From Corynebacterium tuberculostearicum (GTDB taxonomy: Bacteria; Actinomycetota; Actinomycetes; Mycobacteriales; Mycobacteriaceae), in assembly GCF_013408445.1 (NCBI RefSeq), contig NZ_JACBZL010000001.1:1116001-1180000 (forward strand): a DNA stretch of 64,000 nt. Reading direction: 5' to 3'. Positions 9,286 through 18,174 of this stretch are shown here, in pieces. A program made the translations under genes and the position numbers. The number at the start of each line of letters is the position of its first letter. Position 1 is the stretch's first letter. The notes beneath the pieces are model-generated. The model did no database searches and was not told the DNA's origin. It saw only the letters and a program-made list of their open reading frames with translations.

Positions 9286-9861
9286 ATGCCCCGCAAATCC
9301 CCTGCCCTACTTTTGGGCGCTGCCCTTACTCTCATCCTTTCCGCATGCTCCTCGCCTAATTCCGAGTCACCCGCCGAGACGAGTACTAGTTCTTCGGCTA
9401 CCTCTTCTTCATCCGCCACCAGTTCTTCAAGTACGGCCTCTTCTGCCGCTACCATCAGCAGCGAAGAGAGCATGGCGGAAGAACCTGCAAAAAGCGCCGC
9501 TCCTGAGCCGGAGACCCAGCCTCAAACCGCGGCTGCCGAGCCGGAGCTGCTGTATTGCGATCCGGGAAATTTGACCATCATCGGTACATTTTCCGACGGC
9601 ACGCAAAGGCCCACAGAGCTATGCGATACTCCCGCTCATCGCCGATCTGCACGCGCAGAAGGAGTGTGCGGCAGTCTAGACGGACGATATAAGTACCCCG
9701 AAGAATGGGCCGAGCTGTGCAATGGAGGCCTTCCGCCTTCAGATTCAGATTCGTTGAATGACTATGGCGACGTAGATGCTGGATACACGCCAGAGTCCGA
9801 CGCAGTGTTAGATACGCCAGCCGATGCCGATACTGGTGCGGTAGAAGGCTACGAGTATTAG
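9286..9861 (+). CDS. Secreted lipoprotein of unknown function
   Basis: 191 residues with a lipoprotein signal peptide and lipobox LSAC (Cys about residue 21), then a low-complexity Ser/Thr/Glu linker to about residue 80. The C-terminal part has four cysteines (LLYCDPGN, TELCDTP, GVCGSLDG, AELCNGG) that could form two disulfides, and an acidic tail. It would be anchored on the outside of the cell. Monocistronic between a divergent era operon and a convergent formamidase. No known family; the gene is probably genus-specific. Confidence 0.78.
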   Translation: MPRKSPALLLGAALTLILSACSSPNSESPAETSTSSSATSSSSATSSSSTASSAATISSEESMAEEPAKSAAPEPETQPQTAAAEPELLYCDPGNLTIIGTFSDGTQRPTELCDTPAHRRSARAEGVCGSLDGRYKYPEEWAELCNGGLPPSDSDSLNDYGDVDAGYTPESDAVLDTPADADTGAVEGYEY

Positions 9862-9890
9862 CGGGAAAGACCGCACGCTGGACAACGCCA

Positions 9891-9924
9891 AAGCCCTGCG
9901 CCCGTCGAAACGGGTGCAGGGCTT
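9891..9924. terminator. Long hairpin between convergent lipoprotein and formamidase genes
   Basis: A 15-bp stem with one G-T wobble and a CGAA tetraloop (arms 9891-9905 and 9910-9924). There is no clear T-run on either side, so it may act as a bidirectional or weak terminator or an mRNA 3' end. Confidence 0.6.
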
Positions 9925-9943
9925 GCCGCTAAATTAGTGAAGC

Positions 9944-10960
9944 TTACTTAAACTCATCCGGCAGCGGTCCAAGCTGCGGGCCGTCCGGGTAGTACTTCCA
10001 GCCATCCTTGATGCGGACGTCGTCAGCCCACGGCAGCTTATACTTGCCCTTAGCCAAGTCCTCGACCCAGGTGAGATAGTTGTCGGTCTTGCCGCCGGGG
10101 TAGCCCACGTATCCGCGGTTGCCCAGGTTGAAGATGTTGTTTTCTAGGCCCCAATTGATACGGGCCTTGTCAGCCAACTCTGGGAAGATTTCGGCGGTGA
10201 CGATCTCGCCGGGATTGCGGTGGCCCTCAGAAATCATGTGGCCGTCGTAATTGCAGACGTTACCTTCACCGAAGTAGTAGAAGGTGTTGTCGTAGCCAGC
10301 CAAGTTTACGGATGCGGTGTACATCAGGTTCTGGAAGGCATTCGTCTTATTGGTCATGATCCACTGATCCTGGGTCTGTGTGGAGTAGCCAGAGATGCGG
10401 ATATAAACGTTGGCGCCCTTGTATGCAGCCTCGCGAGCAAGCTCAGGGAACATGCCATCGTGGCAAATGTTCACGGCAAGCTTGGAGCCCTTCGGGCCGT
10501 CGCAAACCGGCATGCCCAGATCGCCCGGGTACCACGGTTCGATAGGAGTCCACGGCTGGAGCTTGCGGTAGTGCAGCGCAATTTCACCATCGGAGTTGAT
10601 GATGATGGCGGTATTAAATGGCGGCTTTCCTTCCTCATGGTTTGGTTCCATGATGGAGAAGACGCCCCACACGTCATTTTCCTTACAAGCCTGCTTGAAC
10701 TGATCTACCTTGGGATCATCGAGTCCAATGAGGAATTCATCATAGGACCAAATCTTGGTGTTGAGACCGGAGGAAGAATATTCCGGGAAAACAATAAGGT
10801 CGAGGTCTGGGTAGCCGGCCTTGGTGGAACCCACCATGCGGCAGATTTCGTCCACACTAGCCTGGACGTCTTCCGGGGTATTGACCACCGGAACGGGATA
10901 CTGAATGAGGGCCATCAACAGGCCGTCGGGGGATGCGCTAATGCTGCCGGTGCTGGACAT
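9944..10960 (-). CDS. amiF: Formamidase (AmiF-type, nitrilase superfamily)
   Basis: Hydrolyses formamide to formate and ammonia in the cytoplasm. 338 residues, close to the 334 of Helicobacter AmiF, with which it shares long blocks (TKAGYP, [23 protein letters not shown]). The nitrilase catalytic triad is in place: Glu60 (FPEY), Lys133 (YRKL) and Cys166 (ICHDG). It stands alone between a lipoprotein gene and pdxY, and its promoter region carries a dyad operator candidate at 11049-11066. It is not part of the conserved core order here, so it may be an acquired nitrogen-scavenging function. Confidence 0.9.
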   Translation of the reverse strand: MSSTGSISASPDGLLMALIQYPVPVVNTPEDVQASVDEICRMVGSTKAGYPDLDLIVFPEYSSSGLNTKIWSYDEFLIGLDDPKVDQFKQACKENDVWGVFSIMEPNHEEGKPPFNTAIIINSDGEIALHYRKLQPWTPIEPWYPGDLGMPVCDGPKGSKLAVNICHDGMFPELAREAAYKGANVYIRISGYSTQTQDQWIMTNKTNAFQNLMYTASVNLAGYDNTFYYFGEGNVCNYDGHMISEGHRNPGEIVTAEIFPELADKARINWGLENNIFNLGNRGYVGYPGGKTDNYLTWVEDLAKGKYKLPWADDVRIKDGWKYYPDGPQLGPLPDEFK

Positions 10961-11048
10961 AGTGGACTCCTATCGCAAAGTAGATGATGTGACGGGAGCC
11001 ATATTACCGACGCACTAGTGGTACGTCACACTATTAGCCCGGAGAAGT

Positions 11049-11066
11049 AGTCTCGTATAAGAGACT
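11049..11066. promoter_or_regulatory. Dyad AGTCTC-N6-GAGACT upstream of the formamidase gene
   Basis: Perfect 6-bp inverted repeats around GTATAA, 88 bases before the amiF start. The spacing is typical of a dimeric repressor site of the GntR or TetR kind. The binding protein is unknown and is not encoded next to it. Confidence 0.4.
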
Positions 11067-11097
11067 CATCGTAAGCCGCCTTTGATGAAATAAGAGA

Positions 11098-11129
11098 GCC
11101 GAGCTGAGGGGAAGGCTACTCAGCTCGGC
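11098..11129. repeat. Hairpin 1 of a related pair (GCCGAGCTGAG stem)
   Basis: An 11-bp perfect stem (11098-11108 with 11119-11129) and a 10-base loop. It shares the core CCGANCTGAGGGG with the hairpin at 11225-11259. The stretch 10961-11334 has no gene: it holds the amiF promoter side, the dyad at 11049 and these two hairpins. Confidence 0.7.
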
Positions 11130-11224
11130 CGACACTCGATAGACCTTGGGTGGGCGTAGGTACGGGTTCTTAAGGGGGCGGAAAAGAAAAGTCGAAAGAG
11201 ATCAGGCTGAATTGAGGGCGAAAA

Positions 11225-11259
11225 GGCCGATCTGAGGGGTAATTTTCCTCAGATCGGCC
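11225..11259 (-). terminator. Hairpin 2, likely terminator of pdxY
   Basis: A 13-bp perfect stem (11225-11237 with 11247-11259), 9-base loop. On the minus strand it is followed by TTTT, and it lies about 75 bases beyond the pdxY stop, which suits a pdxY terminator. It resembles hairpin 1. Confidence 0.6.
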
Positions 11260-11334
11260 CGATCAGAATGGACCTAACTTTAGGAGGCCCAATTTAACGG
11301 GATCCCACGCGCGAGAACGGGGGCCGCGCAGGGT

Positions 11335-12183
11335 TTAGAGCTCCTCGGCGCTGAATTGCATGCGCGGGTGCGCAAAGACGTCCTGGGACTGGATGAGCTG
11401 GAGCTCGGAGGTCTCAGCCTCGTAGGTGTTTTCTAGCAGGTCATACACGGAAGAGGCGGTGCGGCGCAGGGACTCCTTGACGTCGCTGGTCTCGGTGTAG
11501 TGGCCGGTAAACAGGGCGGCGGTTACGTCGCCGGAGCCGTTGCGCTTGAACGGCAGCAGCGGCGTGGATACGAGGAAGGCGCGGTCGCCGTCGACGGCAA
11601 GCATCTCAATCTGGTCGTCGGCAGTCTCGGGGCGCTTAACGGAGGTCACCAGCACGGTCTTTGGGCCGATTTCCTGCGCCTTCTTTACTGCGGCGAGGGT
11701 CTGATCAAGTGTGCCGACCTCGGAATCGGTGAGGTAGCCCAGCTCAAACTGGTTGGGGGTGATGATATCGGCGACGGGCACGACGCGGTCGCGCAAAAGC
11801 GGCGGGATCTCATCGGAGACGAAGCAGCCGGACTTGGCATTGCCCATTACAGGGTCGCAGGCGTAGAGGGCCTTGGGGTTGGCAGCCTTGATGCGGCGGA
11901 CGGTTTCCACGATGGCGTCGGCAATGTCGGCGCCGCCCTGGTAGCCCGAAAGGATGGCGTCGATCTGCGGGAAGGCGCCGCGCTTTTCAATGCCATCGAT
12001 GATGGAGGTAACGTCGCTGGCTGGAATCATCGGTCCGCCCCAGTCGCCGTAGCCGGTGTGGTTAGAGAAATTCACCGTGTGGACCGGCCATACCTCATGG
12101 CCGGCGCGCTGCAGGGGAAAGACGGCCGCGGAGTTGCCAACGTGGCCGTAGGTGACGTGGGACTGGATGGAAAGGATAGTCAT
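11335..12183 (-). CDS. pdxY: Pyridoxal kinase (PdxY type)
   Basis: Phosphorylates pyridoxal to pyridoxal 5'-phosphate in the B6 salvage pathway. 282 residues of the ribokinase-like fold: N-terminal ILSIQSHVTYGHVGNSAAVFPLQ, the YGDWGGP substrate segment, CDPVMGN, DIITPNQFELGYLT and the C-terminal anion hole with the catalytic Asp in RNGSGDVTAALF. The 52-base gap from ybeY makes a separate promoter possible, though the strand is the same. Usual ybeY neighbours in other genomes are CorC proteins; here those lie at 19462-21914. Confidence 0.92.
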   Translation of the reverse strand: MTILSIQSHVTYGHVGNSAAVFPLQRAGHEVWPVHTVNFSNHTGYGDWGGPMIPASDVTSIIDGIEKRGAFPQIDAILSGYQGGADIADAIVETVRRIKAANPKALYACDPVMGNAKSGCFVSDEIPPLLRDRVVPVADIITPNQFELGYLTDSEVGTLDQTLAAVKKAQEIGPKTVLVTSVKRPETADDQIEMLAVDGDRAFLVSTPLLPFKRNGSGDVTAALFTGHYTETSDVKESLRRTASSVYDLLENTYEAETSELQLIQSQDVFAHPRMQFSAEEL

Positions 12184-12235
12184 AGCTACCCATTGTGCTA
12201 CGCTGCCCGCGCGCTCACCAAGGAAAAGACAAAAA

Positions 12236-12853
12236 TTATTCCTCGGGGCGATCTTGTGGCTCGCCCACCGCAGGGATTCCGCCGCCGGGAACCTGCTTGT
12301 CTAGGTTGGCGCGCTCGGCAGCGTCAGGAAAAGCCTTCGGGCCAGAAGGCTTGGGCTGATAGGAAACGCCGCGCTCGGCTGCGTCGTCGTACCAATCCGC
12401 GAGCAGCTCGTTTTGGCGGCCAAACATTTCCTTCTCCTCGGCCGGGGTGGAGTGGTCATAGCCCAGCAGGTGCAGGCAACCATGGACGGTAAGCAGGGCC
12501 AGCTCGTGGCCTAGGGAGTGGCCGGCGGCCTCCGCCTGGCGCAGGGCAAACTCGGGGCACAGGACGATATCGCCCAGCATGGCCGGGCCCGGGTCGGCGG
12601 CATCGGGGCGGCCGCCACCGGCGATGGCGCCAGGGGTGAGCTCATCCATGGGAAAGCTCATGACATCGGTGGGGCCTTCCAGATCCATCCAGCGCACGTG
12701 GAGATCCTCAATGGTCTTCAAATCCACACAGGTGACGGTGCACTCGGCATCGGGGTTGATGTCCATCGCGCCGAAGGCATAAGAGGCGACGTCAATCAGC
12801 ATCTCCTCGTTGACGCCTTCGAAGCCGGATTCATTGAGAAACTCGATACTCAT
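12236..12853 (-). CDS. ybeY: rRNA maturation endoribonuclease YbeY
   Basis: Zinc-dependent RNase needed for 16S rRNA 3'-end processing and ribosome quality control. 205 residues with the signature [11 protein letters not shown], whose three His bind zinc, and the [10 protein letters not shown] strand. The C-terminus after about residue 160 is a Pro/Asp-rich extension not found in the compact E. coli protein. Its ATG overlaps the phoH stop by ATGA, so the two are translationally coupled, as in many bacteria. Confidence 0.94.
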   Translation of the reverse strand: MSIEFLNESGFEGVNEEMLIDVASYAFGAMDINPDAECTVTCVDLKTIEDLHVRWMDLEGPTDVMSFPMDELTPGAIAGGGRPDAADPGPAMLGDIVLCPEFALRQAEAAGHSLGHELALLTVHGCLHLLGYDHSTPAEEKEMFGRQNELLADWYDDAAERGVSYQPKPSGPKAFPDAAERANLDKQVPGGGIPAVGEPQDRPEE

Positions 12854-13860
12854 TCCATTTCCTCGTATTCTGCGGCTTTCTTATTATCAAAGGTCTCATA
12901 GGCATTGACGATGCGCCCGACCAGCTGGTGGCGCACCACGTCCTTGGAACCCAGGTCCGCGAAGTGGATATCATCCACGTTTCGCAGGATGCGGCGCACG
13001 ATGCGCAGGCCCGAGACCTGGCCGTGTGGGAGGTCTACCTGCGAGATATCGCCGGTGACCACAATCTTGGACCCAAAGCCTAGGCGGGTCAAAAACATCT
13101 TCATCTGCGCAGGCGTGGTGTTTTGGGCCTCATCAAGGATGACAAAAGCATCGTTCAACGTGCGGCCGCGCATATAGGCCAGCGGGGCGACCTCGATGAT
13201 GCCGGCTTCCATGAGCTTAGGAATCATCTCCGGGTCGAGCATGTCCCGCAGGGCGTCGTACAGCGGGCGCAGGTACGGGTCAATCTTGTCATTGAGCGTG
13301 CCCGGCAAAAAGCCGAGCTTCTCCCCTGCTTCCACGGCCGGGCGGGTAAGGATAATGCGCGAGACCTGCTTGGTCTGCAGGGCCTGCACGGCCTTGGCCA
13401 CCGCCAGGTAGGTCTTGCCGGAACCGGCCGGGCCGATACCAAAGACCACCGTATTATCGTCGATGGCCTGCACGTATTCAGACTGCCCCACCGTCTTCGG
13501 GCGGACGGCCTTGCCGCGACGCTTAACGATGTCCGCCGCCAGCGCCGCCGATACCGACTGCGGCGCCTCCACGGCCACCATGTCCATGGTGTGCTTGACC
13601 GTATCGGTGGACACGGCGTGGCCGCGGCGGGCGATGGCCTCGAGCTCATCGAGGATCTTGGCGGCGCGGGCCACCTCATAATCAGGACCGGTGACGGTGA
13701 CGACATTACCGCGGGCAAAAAGGTCCGCATCCAGGCGGTTATTGAGCACGCGCAGGTTATCGTCCGCACTACCCAGCACACTGCTGACGTAGGCGGAATC
13801 TAGCTCACATTTCTTCGTGATGATAGGCACGTGCTTTAGGCTACCAGCGCCTGCTACCAA
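12850..13860 (-). CDS. phoH: PhoH-family ATPase (PhoH-like, YbeZ)
   Basis: Predicted RNA-associated ATPase that works with YbeY. 336 residues: Walker A GPAGSGKT, Walker [10 protein letters not shown] and the downstream [12 protein letters not shown]; the N-terminal third resembles a KH-like segment ([15 protein letters not shown]). The TTG at 13860 overlaps the end of rsmE; a GTG at 13830 ([12 protein letters not shown]) is a shorter alternative and neither has a strong ribosome binding site. Part of the dnaJ-rsmE-phoH-ybeY run. Confidence 0.92.
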   Translation of the reverse strand: MVAGAGSLKHVPIITKKCELDSAYVSSVLGSADDNLRVLNNRLDADLFARGNVVTVTGPDYEVARAAKILDELEAIARRGHAVSTDTVKHTMDMVAVEAPQSVSAALAADIVKRRGKAVRPKTVGQSEYVQAIDDNTVVFGIGPAGSGKTYLAVAKAVQALQTKQVSRIILTRPAVEAGEKLGFLPGTLNDKIDPYLRPLYDALRDMLDPEMIPKLMEAGIIEVAPLAYMRGRTLNDAFVILDEAQNTTPAQMKMFLTRLGFGSKIVVTGDISQVDLPHGQVSGLRIVRRILRNVDDIHFADLGSKDVVRHQLVGRIVNAYETFDNKKAAEYEEME

Positions 13861-14612
13861 CGCTCGGTGCGCATGCCGATTGCCGCCAGCGCCACCATTG
13901 CCGCACTAGCTGTACGCAGCACTTCTGGGCCGAGCTTGATGGGCGTGGCGCCGGCTTCTTTGAGGCGATCGAGCTCGGCGTCGCCGATGCCGCCCTCAGG
14001 GCCGACGAGCAGGACGACGTCCTCTGTGAGCGGCACGTCTTTGATGGAGGCGGTAGCCTCTTCGTGCAGGACGAGCACGGTGGGTGCGTTGGAGGAAGCG
14101 CCGTCGCGGTCGCCGGTGAGCTCTTGAACGAGCTGCGGGGTGGTCAGCGGGCCGCGCACCTGCGGGATGCGGGCGCGGCGGGATTGCTTGGCCGCGGAAT
14201 CGGCGGCCGCCTGCCACTTGGCCACCGCCTTCGGTGCCTTCTTTCCGTCCCATTTAGCCACGCAGCGATCCGCCTGCCAGGCGATAATCTCATCCGCGCC
14301 GGCCTGGGTGGCAAGATCCACGGCGAGCTCGGCACGCTCGGACTTCGGGATGGCCTGTACCACGCTCACCCGGGGGGTGGGATCGGGCGCGGTGTCGATG
14401 GATTCGACCATGCCCTCCAAGGAGTCCTTGCCCGAGGTAGCGGTGATGGTGAGGGTGAGGCGGGTACCGGTGCCGTCGATAAGCTCGAGGCGCTCGCCCT
14501 CCCCCATGCGCTTGACCGTGACGGCATGGCGGGCCTCCGGGCCGGAAAAGCTGAAGGCCTCGCCGGTGCGCGCGGCGGAAAGGTCCGGGTGGATGAAGAC
14601 GGGCAGCGACAT
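13854..14612 (-). CDS. rsmE: 16S rRNA m3U1498 methyltransferase
   Basis: Methylates N3 of U1498 in the 30S decoding region using S-adenosylmethionine. 252 residues: an N-terminal PUA-like domain (SGPEARHAVTVKRMGEGERLELIDG) and a SPOUT domain with the knot motifs VLLVGPEGGIGDAELD and LGPEVLRTASAAMVAL. Its ATG overlaps the dnaJ stop as TAATG, showing tight coupling behind dnaJ, the order usual in Actinobacteria and Firmicutes. Confidence 0.94.
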   Translation of the reverse strand: MSLPVFIHPDLSAARTGEAFSFSGPEARHAVTVKRMGEGERLELIDGTGTRLTLTITATSGKDSLEGMVESIDTAPDPTPRVSVVQAIPKSERAELAVDLATQAGADEIIAWQADRCVAKWDGKKAPKAVAKWQAAADSAAKQSRRARIPQVRGPLTTPQLVQELTGDRDGASSNAPTVLVLHEEATASIKDVPLTEDVVLLVGPEGGIGDAELDRLKEAGATPIKLGPEVLRTASAAMVALAAIGMRTERW

Positions 14613-15763
14613 TAGCGGCGGAACTTATCGCGGATACGGCTAAAGAAGGATTCCTCTTGGCCGTCGCCGGTGGTGCGCACGCGCGCGCCCTCGTCGCGGG
14701 AGTTGCGGATCCTCTCCAGGGACTCGCGGGTCTTGCGGTCCAAGTCCTTCGGCACGACGACGTCCACGTGAGCAAAAAGATTGCCGTAGCCATCGGTGCG
14801 CAGGCGCGGCATGCCGGCGCCATCGACCTTGATAGACTCGCCCGGCTGGGTGCCCGGCTCGATGTCGATGGTGAGCTCTTCGCCATTGAGCTGGTCGATG
14901 GTGAAGTTGGTGCCCAAGGCGGCGTCAATCATCGGCACGCGCACGGTGAGGTTCAGGTCATCGGCGTTGCGCTGGAAGACGGGGTGCTCCTCCGTGTGGA
15001 CCTCAACGTACAGGTCGCCGGCCGGGCCACCGCCGTGGCCGACCTCGCCCTGGGAGGCCATGCGGATGCGCATGCCATCATTGATGCCGGCCGGGATATT
15101 CACGGTGAGATCGCGGCGCTTCTTCACGCGGCCATCGCCGGCGCAGTGGTTGCACGGATCGGTAATGACCTCGCCAAAGCCCTGGCACTTCGGGCACGGA
15201 CGGGTGGTCATGACGTTGCCCAAGAAGCTGCGCTGCATCTCCTGGATTTCACCCATGCCATTGCAGTTATCACAGGTAACCGGCTTGGCCTTGGACTCGG
15301 AGCCGGTACCGCCACAGCTATCGCACAGCACGGCGGTATCCACGGTGACCTTCTTCTTCAGGCCGGTGTAGGCCTCCTCAAGGGTGATGCGGGTGCGCAG
15401 CAGGGCATCGTTGCCCGGCTGGACGCGGGACTTCGGGCCGCGGGAACCGCCGGCACCGCCGCCGAAGAACTCGGCGAAGATATCGCCGAGGCCGCCGCCA
15501 CCGAAGCCGCCAAAGCCACCGGCGCCGGCACCGCCGCCACCCTGCTCCATGGGGTCGCCGCCCATGTCCACGATCTGGCGCTTTTGCGGATCCAGCAGGA
15601 CCTCCTGGGCCAGCGCGGCATCGCGGAACTTTTCCGCGGCAGCGTCATCATCCGGGTTCAGATCCGGGTGATACTTGCGGGCCATTTTGCGGTAGGCCTT
15701 TTTAATCTCCTGGTCAGTTGCGTTTTTATCAACACCGAGGATGCCGTAATAGTCACGAGCCAC
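14612..15763 (-). CDS. dnaJ: Chaperone DnaJ (second actinobacterial copy, DnaJ2 type)
   Basis: Hsp40 co-chaperone that delivers clients to DnaK. 383 residues in the type I order: J domain (1-70, HPD in KYHPDLNPD), Gly-rich linker (about 75-110), four zinc-finger repeats CDSCGGTGSE, CDNCNGMGEI, CPKCQGFGEV, CNHCAGDGRV, and the C-terminal substrate-binding domains. The location next to hrcA, away from dnaK-grpE, marks it as the DnaJ2 copy of Actinobacteria. I see no CIRCE element in the 69 bases between hrcA and dnaJ. Confidence 0.95.
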   Translation of the reverse strand: MARDYYGILGVDKNATDQEIKKAYRKMARKYHPDLNPDDDAAAEKFRDAALAQEVLLDPQKRQIVDMGGDPMEQGGGGAGAGGFGGFGGGGLGDIFAEFFGGGAGGSRGPKSRVQPGNDALLRTRITLEEAYTGLKKKVTVDTAVLCDSCGGTGSESKAKPVTCDNCNGMGEIQEMQRSFLGNVMTTRPCPKCQGFGEVITDPCNHCAGDGRVKKRRDLTVNIPAGINDGMRIRMASQGEVGHGGGPAGDLYVEVHTEEHPVFQRNADDLNLTVRVPMIDAALGTNFTIDQLNGEELTIDIEPGTQPGESIKVDGAGMPRLRTDGYGNLFAHVDVVVPKDLDRKTRESLERIRNSRDEGARVRTTGDGQEESFFSRIRDKFRR

Positions 15764-15832
15764 TGTAAGAGATATTCCTTCTAATTCGTCTTGTTGGGGT
15801 TAACTTGAAAAAATAATGCGCGGCCAGCCAGT

Positions 15833-16882
15833 TTACTCGCACTGCTCGCCGGCCAAAATTTCGCTCACATACCGTGCAACGGCAGAGACCTTAGAAATTG
15901 TTCCCGAGTAATCCATAAAGGTAGGCCCCACCACGCCAAGGCCGCCCAGCGTGGCCACCTCATCGCCGGTGCCCAGTCCGTAGCCCGTGGCTACCACGGA
16001 GGCTTGGCGCAGCTGGTCTTCCTCGTTTTCCTCGCCGATGACCACGGAGACGTTGCCGAGATCCGGCACGCGGGCGAGCAGCTTGAGGACGACGACCTGT
16101 TCCTCTAGCGCCTCAATAATCTTGGGTAAACCTTCTGGAAACTCGCGCGCCACGCGCGTGAGGTTGGAGGCGCCGGCCATAATCAGCCGGTCGGAGGGCT
16201 GTTCCACTAGGGTCTCGATGAGCGTGGTGGCCACCTTTAGTACGTGGTGTCGGATATCCAAGGGGGCGTCGTCGACAAGGTGGGCGAGCTCCACGGAGGC
16301 GTCGGTAAGCGTCTTGCCCACTAGCGCGCTGTTGACGATGTCGCGCAGGCGGAAGGTCTGGTCCTGGTCGATGATTTCATCGAGCTCCACATTGCGCTGG
16401 TCCACGCGGCCGTTATCGGTGATGAGCACCAGCAGCAGGCGCACTGGGGAGAGCGCCACGACCTCGCAGTGTTTGACGCGCGAGACCTTGAGATTGGGCA
16501 GCTGGACGACGGCCGCCTGCTTCGTCACCTGCGCCAATAACTGCACCGAGCGGCGCAGCACATCCTCCAAGTCGACGCCATCTTCCAAGAAGTTGAGCAT
16601 CGCGCGGCGCTCCGGGGCCGACAGCGGCTTGACCTCGTGGAGGGAATCCACAAAGTGGCGGTAGCCCTGTTGAGTGGGCACGCGGCCGGAGCTGGCGTGC
16701 TGCTGGGAGATAAGGCCCTGGGATTCGAGCACGGCCATGTCATTGCGGATGGTGGCCGAGGAGACGCCCAATTGGTAGCGCTCCAAGAGCGACTTAGAGC
16801 CAACGGGCTCCTGGGAGGCAATATAGTCCGCCACGATGGCGCGCAGGACTTCCTTGCGGCGGGCATCGGTTGAGGTAGACAC
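15833..16882 (-). CDS. hrcA: Heat-inducible transcription repressor HrcA
   Basis: Represses groE-type heat-shock genes by binding CIRCE sites. 349 residues: N-terminal winged helix ([41 protein letters not shown]), then the HrcA GAF-like and dimerisation domains (ILAGEQCE at the end). The GTG at 16882 has AGGAG 7 bases upstream. Only 10 bases separate it from the inserted ATPase gene, so it may now depend on transcription passing through that gene or on a promoter inside it. Confidence 0.95.
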   Translation of the reverse strand: MSTSTDARRKEVLRAIVADYIASQEPVGSKSLLERYQLGVSSATIRNDMAVLESQGLISQQHASSGRVPTQQGYRHFVDSLHEVKPLSAPERRAMLNFLEDGVDLEDVLRRSVQLLAQVTKQAAVVQLPNLKVSRVKHCEVVALSPVRLLLVLITDNGRVDQRNVELDEIIDQDQTFRLRDIVNSALVGKTLTDASVELAHLVDDAPLDIRHHVLKVATTLIETLVEQPSDRLIMAGASNLTRVAREFPEGLPKIIEALEEQVVVLKLLARVPDLGNVSVVIGEENEEDQLRQASVVATGYGLGTGDEVATLGGLGVVGPTFMDYSGTISKVSAVARYVSEILAGEQCE

Positions 16883-16892
16883 TATGGCGCTC

Positions 16893-18065
16893 CTATTCGC
16901 TTCGGCGAATGATAAATTCTTTGAAATTCGGGACGGTGTACCTGACTTTACCGTGCTCAGGGGAATAAATGAGACCTTTGTTTATGAGCTTAGCCCGAAC
17001 CGGACCAAGAGCCTTATTATCCTTCCCCAGGCGTTCACCGATTTCTTTTGTTTCCGCTGAACCATCGCCTAAGGCAGCCATGGCACTGAGATAGTCTCTT
17101 TCAGCTGGCGTAGCTCGATCCCAGCGAGCTTGGAAGAAGCCTGCGTCTAGTTGCTTTGTTCCCAAGCGAGCGGCCTGCCTTGCATCCGCAATGGTAAACG
17201 GTGAGATTTCGCCTACCTTCCAAATTTGGGATCCAAACTCCTGTAAAAAGTACGGATACTGTCCACTTGCCTCCGCAAGAAAATCCAGAGCGTCATCTTC
17301 GAATTCCACGTCTTGGCGCTCAGCGGGTGCAGATAGAGCTTTGCGCGCCGAATGCAGGCCAAGGCGGTCAATGGTGTGTACCTCAAACATGCGCTCCGCA
17401 TAGGAGCGCGACCTAGCAACTTTTCCGGGCAAGCTCGGTAGGCCAGCGCCGATTATATAAAAGGGTAGACGGTTTTGGCCTGCTTCATGCTGGGCTGAAA
17501 TTAACGCCTCCATCATTTCCTCATCTAGGTCTTGCATTTCATCGATAAAGAAAGCAAGGGCCTTTCGATCCCTTTTTAGGGTTTCCGCTACAGCAGAGGT
17601 GACATCCTGAAGGTCGAGCTCTAAGTTTCCGGTAACAGGAGCTAAATCCTTAGTCTCCACTCCTAGGTTCATTGCTCCGTCCCCCAAGGAAAGGTGAAAT
17701 GATGCAACCGCCCGCGACAGTGCCAAAGCACTCTCTTTCACCAACGCCTTCGCACGGTAGCGCAGCGAAGCTTTTCCTAGCCCGTTGGCAATTGCCCGCC
17801 GTACGCTCTCTGCCCCGCGCACTCCTTGCGAAGCTTCAACTTTTACCGTGAGCCAGTCACACTTATCGGCCCGTGATTTCAATTGGTTCAAAAGGACCGT
17901 CTTGCCGACTCCACGAAGGCCAATGAGCAACATCGGGCGGCCAAGCAAATTGTTTTCTGCACGCTTAATCAAGTTGTCAAAAGCTTGTAGATCCCTGTCA
18001 CGCCCGGTGAGGACTGTAGGGGCAAGTCCCGAACCGGGCGTATACGGATTTAGTGCATCGTCCAT
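16893..18065 (-). CDS. AAA+ ATPase with C-terminal winged helix (AAA_16/archaeal-ATPase-like), accessory
   Basis: 390 residues: Walker A GLRGVGKT (about 50-57), Walker [14 protein letters not shown] (about 190-202), and a C-terminal helix-turn-helix ([50 protein letters not shown]). This layout matches orphan ATPases of the AAA_16 and archaeal ATPase groups, often encoded on mobile or defence loci and sometimes acting alone as ATP-dependent switches. Its base composition is visibly lower in GC than hrcA and hemW on either side (about half GC in several lines), and it splits the usual hemW-hrcA neighbourhood. The family is recognised; the biological role is not. Confidence 0.8.
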   Translation of the reverse strand: MDDALNPYTPGSGLAPTVLTGRDRDLQAFDNLIKRAENNLLGRPMLLIGLRGVGKTVLLNQLKSRADKCDWLTVKVEASQGVRGAESVRRAIANGLGKASLRYRAKALVKESALALSRAVASFHLSLGDGAMNLGVETKDLAPVTGNLELDLQDVTSAVAETLKRDRKALAFFIDEMQDLDEEMMEALISAQHEAGQNRLPFYIIGAGLPSLPGKVARSRSYAERMFEVHTIDRLGLHSARKALSAPAERQDVEFEDDALDFLAEASGQYPYFLQEFGSQIWKVGEISPFTIADARQAARLGTKQLDAGFFQARWDRATPAERDYLSAMAALGDGSAETKEIGERLGKDNKALGPVRAKLINKGLIYSPEHGKVRYTVPNFKEFIIRRSE

Positions 18066-18174
18066 ATCAAAAGACTAACAAGAAAATAGCGGAATAACAG
18101 GTTTCCCATCGACTGAGTCAAAACTAACTGGTTTGGTTTCTACTGAATTAAGTCTAAAGGTCTGGGAACGAGGA

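Noticed and set aside
15764..15832. CIRCE element between hrcA and dnaJ
   Set aside because: Neither TTAGCACTC nor GAGTGCTAA is present there.
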